Source: Marispirochaeta sp964554875
GTDB taxonomy: Bacteria > Spirochaetota > Spirochaetia > JC444 > Marispirochaetaceae
DNA length: 64,000 bases
Assembly: GCA_964554875.1 (NCBI GenBank)
Contig: CAZKQJ010000012.1
Span: 32,075-96,074, forward strand
Direction: 5' to 3'
Positions 60,369 to 64,000 of the stretch are shown here, piece after piece; position 1 is the stretch's first letter; each line of letters opens with the position of its first letter. The notes under the pieces are model-generated. The model made no database searches. It was not told the origin of the DNA and was given only the letters and a program-made list of their open reading frames with translations. A program made the translations under genes and the position numbers.

Positions 60369-61535
60369 ATGGGCAGGCTTCTTGTTATCGGAAATATCGC
60401 GGAAAGTCCTTTTGCTGCGGATATTGGCTATTACCTGAGGCAGCAGGAACACTATTCCGACCTTGTCTCGCTGAAAAGCTTCCTGAACGAGGAGTTTTGT
60501 CCGCGCTTTATTGTGGATGAGGCCTCCTGGGAAAATATAGGCCGCAAGCTGGAATCCTACACCGTCATGATTACCAGTACCGCCATGTCCGGATTCAGTC
60601 GGGACGAGCTTGCCATGAGGAACTTCCTTATCTCCAGGGCCGCCAAGGATAACGGCGCTGACCGGGTAATTCTGCTTGAACCCGACCTTTTTTACAGCGC
60701 CCAGGACCGGGGCCCCCGACCGGAGCACGGCGTTACTCCCGTAAAACGGAGCATCCAGGATTACAAGAAATTCGACGGACAGCCCTTTTCGGCCCGCCTC
60801 TATGCAGACCTGCTGAAAGAAGCGGGAACCGACGAAGTGGTAACCGTACACAACCACTCATCTTCGGTGGAGAACATCTTCATGGACAGGTTCTCCGGTT
60901 ATTTTACCAATCTTCTTCCCTGCGATGTCTACGCTGATTACCTGAGGGATTCGGACATCGCCGAAGTGGACAATATGGTGCTCTGTTCCCCGGACTCGGG
61001 GGCTTCAGGTTTCTGTCTGCGTCTGCATAAGGCCCTGAATAACTCCGGGGTAAAGATGCTGAAGATGAACAAGCACCGCAGCGACGAGCGTACCGTCGAT
61101 GTCTCCCTGGCCGGGGACTCGCCGGCGGATCTGAGCGAAATCGCCGGTAAGGATGTTATCGTGGTTGACGACATGGTCCGTACGGGGACGACCATTATCG
61201 AGTGCTGCCGTCTGCTTAAGAGCGGAAATCCCCGGCGGATAATCTTTATGGTGACCCACTTCTACTCAAGCAGAGAAGGCCGCATAACCCTTAACGATCC
61301 GATTATAGATGAAATAGTAACCACCAGCACCATACCGCAGATTCTGAACCGGGACATGCAGGGCCGGCTGCGGCACAAGATGGTGGTTCTTCGTCTTGGC
61401 CGCTGGATTTCCAATGCCGTAACCGGACTCAGGGGGATCGACCAGGCCTCTCTGCCCGGCCCTCTGTATGCTGAAGATATCTCATCCAAACACCCCCGCT
61501 GGAAAGGCCGGACAGGCCCCATCTGCGGACAATAA
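60369..61535 (+). CDS. Divergent ribose-phosphate pyrophosphokinase
   Basis: 388 residues (usual 310-330). PRPP loop VVDDMVRTGTT at 265-275, LFYSAQDRGPR corresponding to the family's YxRQDR region, VVTVHNHSSSVENIF in place of VDLHxxQIQGFF, LCSPDSGASGF in place of SPDxGG, and MNKHRSDERTVDV matching the flexible-loop DKxR. An insertion of about 20 residues lies after QDRGPRPEHG and a 40-residue tail follows. It probably makes PRPP from ribose 5-phosphate and ATP, but the distance is large and a phosphoribosyltransferase-like or regulatory role is possible. Twenty-one bases before the glycosyltransferase. Confidence 0.8.
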   Translation: MGRLLVIGNIAESPFAADIGYYLRQQEHYSDLVSLKSFLNEEFCPRFIVDEASWENIGRKLESYTVMITSTAMSGFSRDELAMRNFLISRAAKDNGADRVILLEPDLFYSAQDRGPRPEHGVTPVKRSIQDYKKFDGQPFSARLYADLLKEAGTDEVVTVHNHSSSVENIFMDRFSGYFTNLLPCDVYADYLRDSDIAEVDNMVLCSPDSGASGFCLRLHKALNNSGVKMLKMNKHRSDERTVDVSLAGDSPADLSEIAGKDVIVVDDMVRTGTTIIECCRLLKSGNPRRIIFMVTHFYSSREGRITLNDPIIDEIVTTSTIPQILNRDMQGRLRHKMVVLRLGRWISNAVTGLRGIDQASLPGPLYAEDISSKHPRWKGRTGPICGQ

Positions 61536-61556
61536 CGCTCTATTCGGAGGCAGATA

Positions 61557-62954
61557 ATGAGCGCAGGCTTTCGTATTGGAATAATCTCCGGAAAACTCGG
61601 AGATGTCGACGGGGTTTCCCTCGAGGTCGACAAGTGGATCAGGATTCTGGGCGAAATGGGCCACGAGGTTCACACCATAGCCGGAAAATACGGGACTCCC
61701 CTTGTAAGTCTTCCCCAGGAGCGGCAGTTCACCCTGCCCAGCATCCGCTTCGACAGCCGGGAGCAGAAGTGGTATGAGAGCCAGGTTTTCCCCTATCTGC
61801 AGAAGCACCCTCCCCATATAACCCCGAAGCGAAAAAAGATTATCCTGGACCGCCTGCAGTTTGACGGCAAGGAGGTAGCCAACCGTCTGTTCGAGTATGT
61901 TCAGAACAACAACCTGGATGTAATCGTGGCCCAGAATACCAACGCCATGCCCATGACCCTGCTGGGGGGAATGGGAGTCTATGAGCTGGCGACTCAGCGG
62001 CGGGTGGCGACGATTTTTCACCACCACGACTTCTGGTGGGAACGGAGCCGTTTTTCCAACAGCCACATCGAAGGACTTCTTGGCAGGATCATGCCGCCCA
62101 CGGACCCGGGATTGGAGCATATCGTCCTCTCTTCCTATGCCGCACATATCCTGCGGTCCATCAAGCGGGTTCAGCCCAAGCTGGTGCCCAACTGCGAGGA
62201 TTTCGACAATCCAGTTGTGCAGGACGACTACAACGCGGATTTTCGCGCGGAACTGGGATTCAGGGATTCGGATATACTCATTGTTCAGCCCACGAGAATA
62301 GTCCGGCGAAAAAGAATAGAAGACTCCATAGCTCTCATCGGAAGGCTCATCGCCGTGCATCCGGAAATCGCCGAGCGCGTACATTTTATTATCTCCCTCT
62401 ACCAGGGGGATGAACCGGACGAAAACTATATCGGTGAAATTCAGCAGATGGCAGTGAGTCTGGGAGTCCAGGTGCATCTGATTTCCGACCGGGTCGCCTC
62501 GGAACGGGGAAGCGACGAAGCGGGGCGGAAGCTTTATACCAACCGGGATGTCCTGGCCAACGCAGACATGGTGACCTACCTGCCCATATGGGAAGGTTTC
62601 GGCAACGCCCTGCTCGAGGCCATGGCGGCAAAGGTCCCGGTGGCGACCACCACGTATCTGGTCTACAAGACGGATATCGGCATTCTCAAGTTTAAAAACG
62701 TGGAGATCCTCGACGTATACGGCGACGACGGACGCCTGGTCATCCCCGACCAGGCGGTGGAAGAGGTCTATGAGCTTTTGACCAATCCCGCGGTCCGGCA
62801 GGAAGCGGTGGAACACAACTTCGAGATAGCCGCCAGGGAGTTCGGCTTCGGCAAGCTGCGGGAGAGGATCGGGACGATTCTGGAGGATTACGGCGACGAG
62901 ATTCGTGCCTCCCGCAAACGGGTCGCCCGCAGCAAGCAGGCCTATTCCGTATAG
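61557..62954 (+). CDS. Glycosyltransferase, GT4-like GT-B fold
   Basis: 465 residues from an ATG with GGAGG upstream. N-terminal half starts with IGIISGKLGDVDGVSLEVDKW and has HDFWWERSRF; C-terminal half contains IVQPTRIVRRKRIEDSIALIGRL (GT4 nucleotide-binding strand), LISDRV and ADMVTYLPIWEGFGNALLEAMAAKVPVATT, the EX7E region of GT4 enzymes. No membrane helix, so it probably uses a nucleotide sugar in the cytoplasm. Acceptor unknown. The C-terminus ends before a terminator-like stem shared with the next gene. Confidence 0.88.
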   Translation: MSAGFRIGIISGKLGDVDGVSLEVDKWIRILGEMGHEVHTIAGKYGTPLVSLPQERQFTLPSIRFDSREQKWYESQVFPYLQKHPPHITPKRKKIILDRLQFDGKEVANRLFEYVQNNNLDVIVAQNTNAMPMTLLGGMGVYELATQRRVATIFHHHDFWWERSRFSNSHIEGLLGRIMPPTDPGLEHIVLSSYAAHILRSIKRVQPKLVPNCEDFDNPVVQDDYNADFRAELGFRDSDILIVQPTRIVRRKRIEDSIALIGRLIAVHPEIAERVHFIISLYQGDEPDENYIGEIQQMAVSLGVQVHLISDRVASERGSDEAGRKLYTNRDVLANADMVTYLPIWEGFGNALLEAMAAKVPVATTTYLVYKTDIGILKFKNVEILDVYGDDGRLVIPDQAVEEVYELLTNPAVRQEAVEHNFEIAAREFGFGKLRERIGTILEDYGDEIRASRKRVARSKQAYSV

Positions 62955-62962
62955 CCTTTCCC

Positions 62963-62990
62963 AATAAAAACGGGGTCCCGATGGACCCCG
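62963..62990 (-). terminator. Rho-independent terminator of the outer-membrane protein gene
   Basis: Eight-base stem CGGGGTCC/GGACCCCG (62971-62978, 62983-62990) with a four-base loop. On the minus strand it is followed by TTTTTATTGGG, a good U tract. On the plus strand no T run follows, so it acts mainly for the minus-strand gene, although it may also pause the glycosyltransferase transcript. Confidence 0.85.
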
Positions 62991-63019
62991 CAGCGTAAAC
63001 AGAAATCAGTACAACAAAC

Positions 63020-64000
63020 TTAGAACTGCGCCCGCAGGTTCAGCTGGCCGCCGTAGGCCCCGGAGACGGGGTTGTAGGTTCCGGAAAGGTCCAGCTTGGC
63101 AAAGAGCAGCTCCACGGAGGTTCCCAGGTATGCCCGGAAGGATGCGCCGTTGGCCTGGGAGTAGACGGTGGCGCCGTCGGAGTCTATATCGTCGAAATCG
63201 CTACCATACTTGTTTTTCCAGTCCTGTATAGTAACACCGGCGTCTGTTGTTACATCAGCATCATACCCACCACCAACCTCTGAGACCCCATAGGAGACTC
63301 CCAGACCAGCGTAGGGCCGGAGGATAAACAGGAACTGTTTACTGATCTGTATTTTTGCGTCAATTACGCTGCTGCGCCAGCCAAAAACAACGTCTGGGGA
63401 ATTAAATGTCAAGTCACCAAGAGAGGAAGGGGAAGTGTCAGGATCAGAAATGGTCGTTGTCTCCCCCACACTGGTGGAAACCATGCCGTCCAGCCAGGTA
63501 TAACCGGCTCCAACGGAGATTTCCGGCTTCAGGAGGCCTTCTTTCATTACCCGGTAGCGCATGTCGAACCCGAACATCTTGTAGTCCACGGAAACATCGT
63601 TAAAGGAATCTTTGGCAAACTCCGGAATGTAGCCGGCCTTGATACCGATATCGAAGGGCAGGATAAATCCTCCGATTCTGGCCTCAACCGCAGTGGCAGG
63701 GACAGGAAGTCCTCCCAGATCCTTCAGCTCCTTAGGTACCTCGGTAATACCCAGGCTCTCAAAAAAGCCTTCAATATCATCCATGGGAATCGCAACAAAC
63801 CCAAGGGAGGTTCCAACACCGAAGTGGGGGAGGCCGCCGATGTAGCTGTCGGACCAGCGCAGCCCCACATCCGCCAGCATCGGAATCGAGGGGGCCGCAT
63901 CGTCGGCGAAATCCTCGAAGGTAGCAATAAACTGGTTAAGATCAGTCTGTGCCGTCAGGGAAAAACTAAGAATAAACATTAGAACTGTCGTAATAATCAG
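63020..64000 (-). CDS. Outer-membrane beta-barrel protein (5' end outside the window)
   Basis: The visible part is 326 residues; the frame stays open to base 64000, so the start codon could be outside, although a Met at 63977-63979 lies in the signal peptide (ITTVLMFILSFSLTAQ then TDLNQ). The rest is rich in alternating beta strands with aromatic ends, several Asp/Thr/Ser-rich loops and a C-terminal LNLRAQF, the Phe that marks outer-membrane proteins. Two loops (about 63230-63270 and 63400-63470) have a different base composition and Thr/Asp-rich coding. Function unknown; surface exposure likely. Confidence 0.78.
   Translation of the reverse strand: MIITTVLMFILSFSLTAQTDLNQFIATFEDFADDAAPSIPMLADVGLRWSDSYIGGLPHFGVGTSLGFVAIPMDDIEGFFESLGITEVPKELKDLGGLPVPATAVEARIGGFILPFDIGIKAGYIPEFAKDSFNDVSVDYKMFGFDMRYRVMKEGLLKPEISVGAGYTWLDGMVSTSVGETTTISDPDTSPSSLGDLTFNSPDVVFGWRSSVIDAKIQISKQFLFILRPYAGLGVSYGVSEVGGGYDADVTTDAGVTIQDWKNKYGSDFDDIDSDGATVYSQANGASFRAYLGTSVELLFAKLDLSGTYNPVSGAYGGQLNLRAQF

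Noticed and set aside
61482..62816. 444-codon minus-strand frame opposite the glycosyltransferase
   Set aside because: Antisense frame; the plus-strand glycosyltransferase has clear motifs and GGAGG.
1..64000. Phage, IS, integron or toxin-antitoxin signs
   Set aside because: No transposase, integrase, attachment repeats or small paired toxin genes seen; nearly every gene is a conserved core or envelope gene.

Overview
The window reads as chromosomal core DNA from a spirochaete, probably a free-living member of Spirochaetales. This is inferred from gene families and gene order, not from any rRNA. Pointers are an XPB/ERCC3-type helicase, a stand-alone PASTA membrane protein, a CMP-kinase-like protein with a GN in place of the GK of its P-loop, many TPR/lipoprotein genes with loose lipoboxes, and outer-membrane features (an integral beta-barrel, RseP, a LysM transglycosylase). 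Coding density is very high. No gap exceeds about 215 bases, and I see no rRNA, tRNA, CRISPR, IS element or phage gene.

Layout. 1-2.1 kb: end of an ATP-grasp gene and recQ (minus). 2.2-7.6 kb: a FecR-domain protein, a molybdopterin-domain protein with a glutaredoxin, lipoyl synthase, and a lemA-TPM-TPM-FNR unit. 7.7-11.8 kb: murC-yicC-cmk-like, then rpoZ-miaA. 20.2-11.7 kb (minus): hisD-folC-hisC-macrodomain-NFACT-MEMO-AMMECR1-pseudokinase. 20.3-27.5 kb: folP-cdaA-cdaR-acpS-DUF2225-truA-udg-priA, which couples folate, c-di-AMP and lipid-carrier genes. 27.5-34.3 kb: def-fmt-PASTA-rpe, then a TPR/envelope group ending in dtd. 43.4-34.3 kb (minus): rpsB-tsf-frr-uppS-cdsA-dxr-rseP-CpXC-WD40. 51.1-43.5 kb (minus): a TPR lipoprotein, LysM transglycosylase and unknown exported protein, then SH3 lipoprotein-ABC-F-DUF4321-maf. 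51.3-56.6 kb: icd, a four-helix membrane protein, a TPR lipoprotein, a duplicated BamE-like protein and fused aroDE. 60.3-56.6 kb (minus): XPB helicase and its partner. 60.4-63 kb: a divergent PRPP synthetase and a glycosyltransferase. 63-64 kb (minus): an outer-membrane barrel running off the window.

The most striking pattern is regulatory. At least seven genes that open a transcription unit (fecR-like, lipA, murC, folP, def, the SH3 lipoprotein and prs) have no Shine-Dalgarno sequence. Each instead has a sigma-70-like promoter whose -10 box ends 6 to 8 bases before the start codon. This predicts leaderless mRNAs, while genes inside operons keep clear GGAGG-type sites. Other points of interest are proteins lacking expected catalytic residues: an AroD half without its Schiff-base lysine, a membrane pseudokinase beside MEMO/AMMECR1, a MEMO with a degraded metal site, and a CMP-kinase-like protein without the Walker A lysine. 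A PASTA-only protein also sits exactly where Firmicutes carry the PASTA kinase PrkC.
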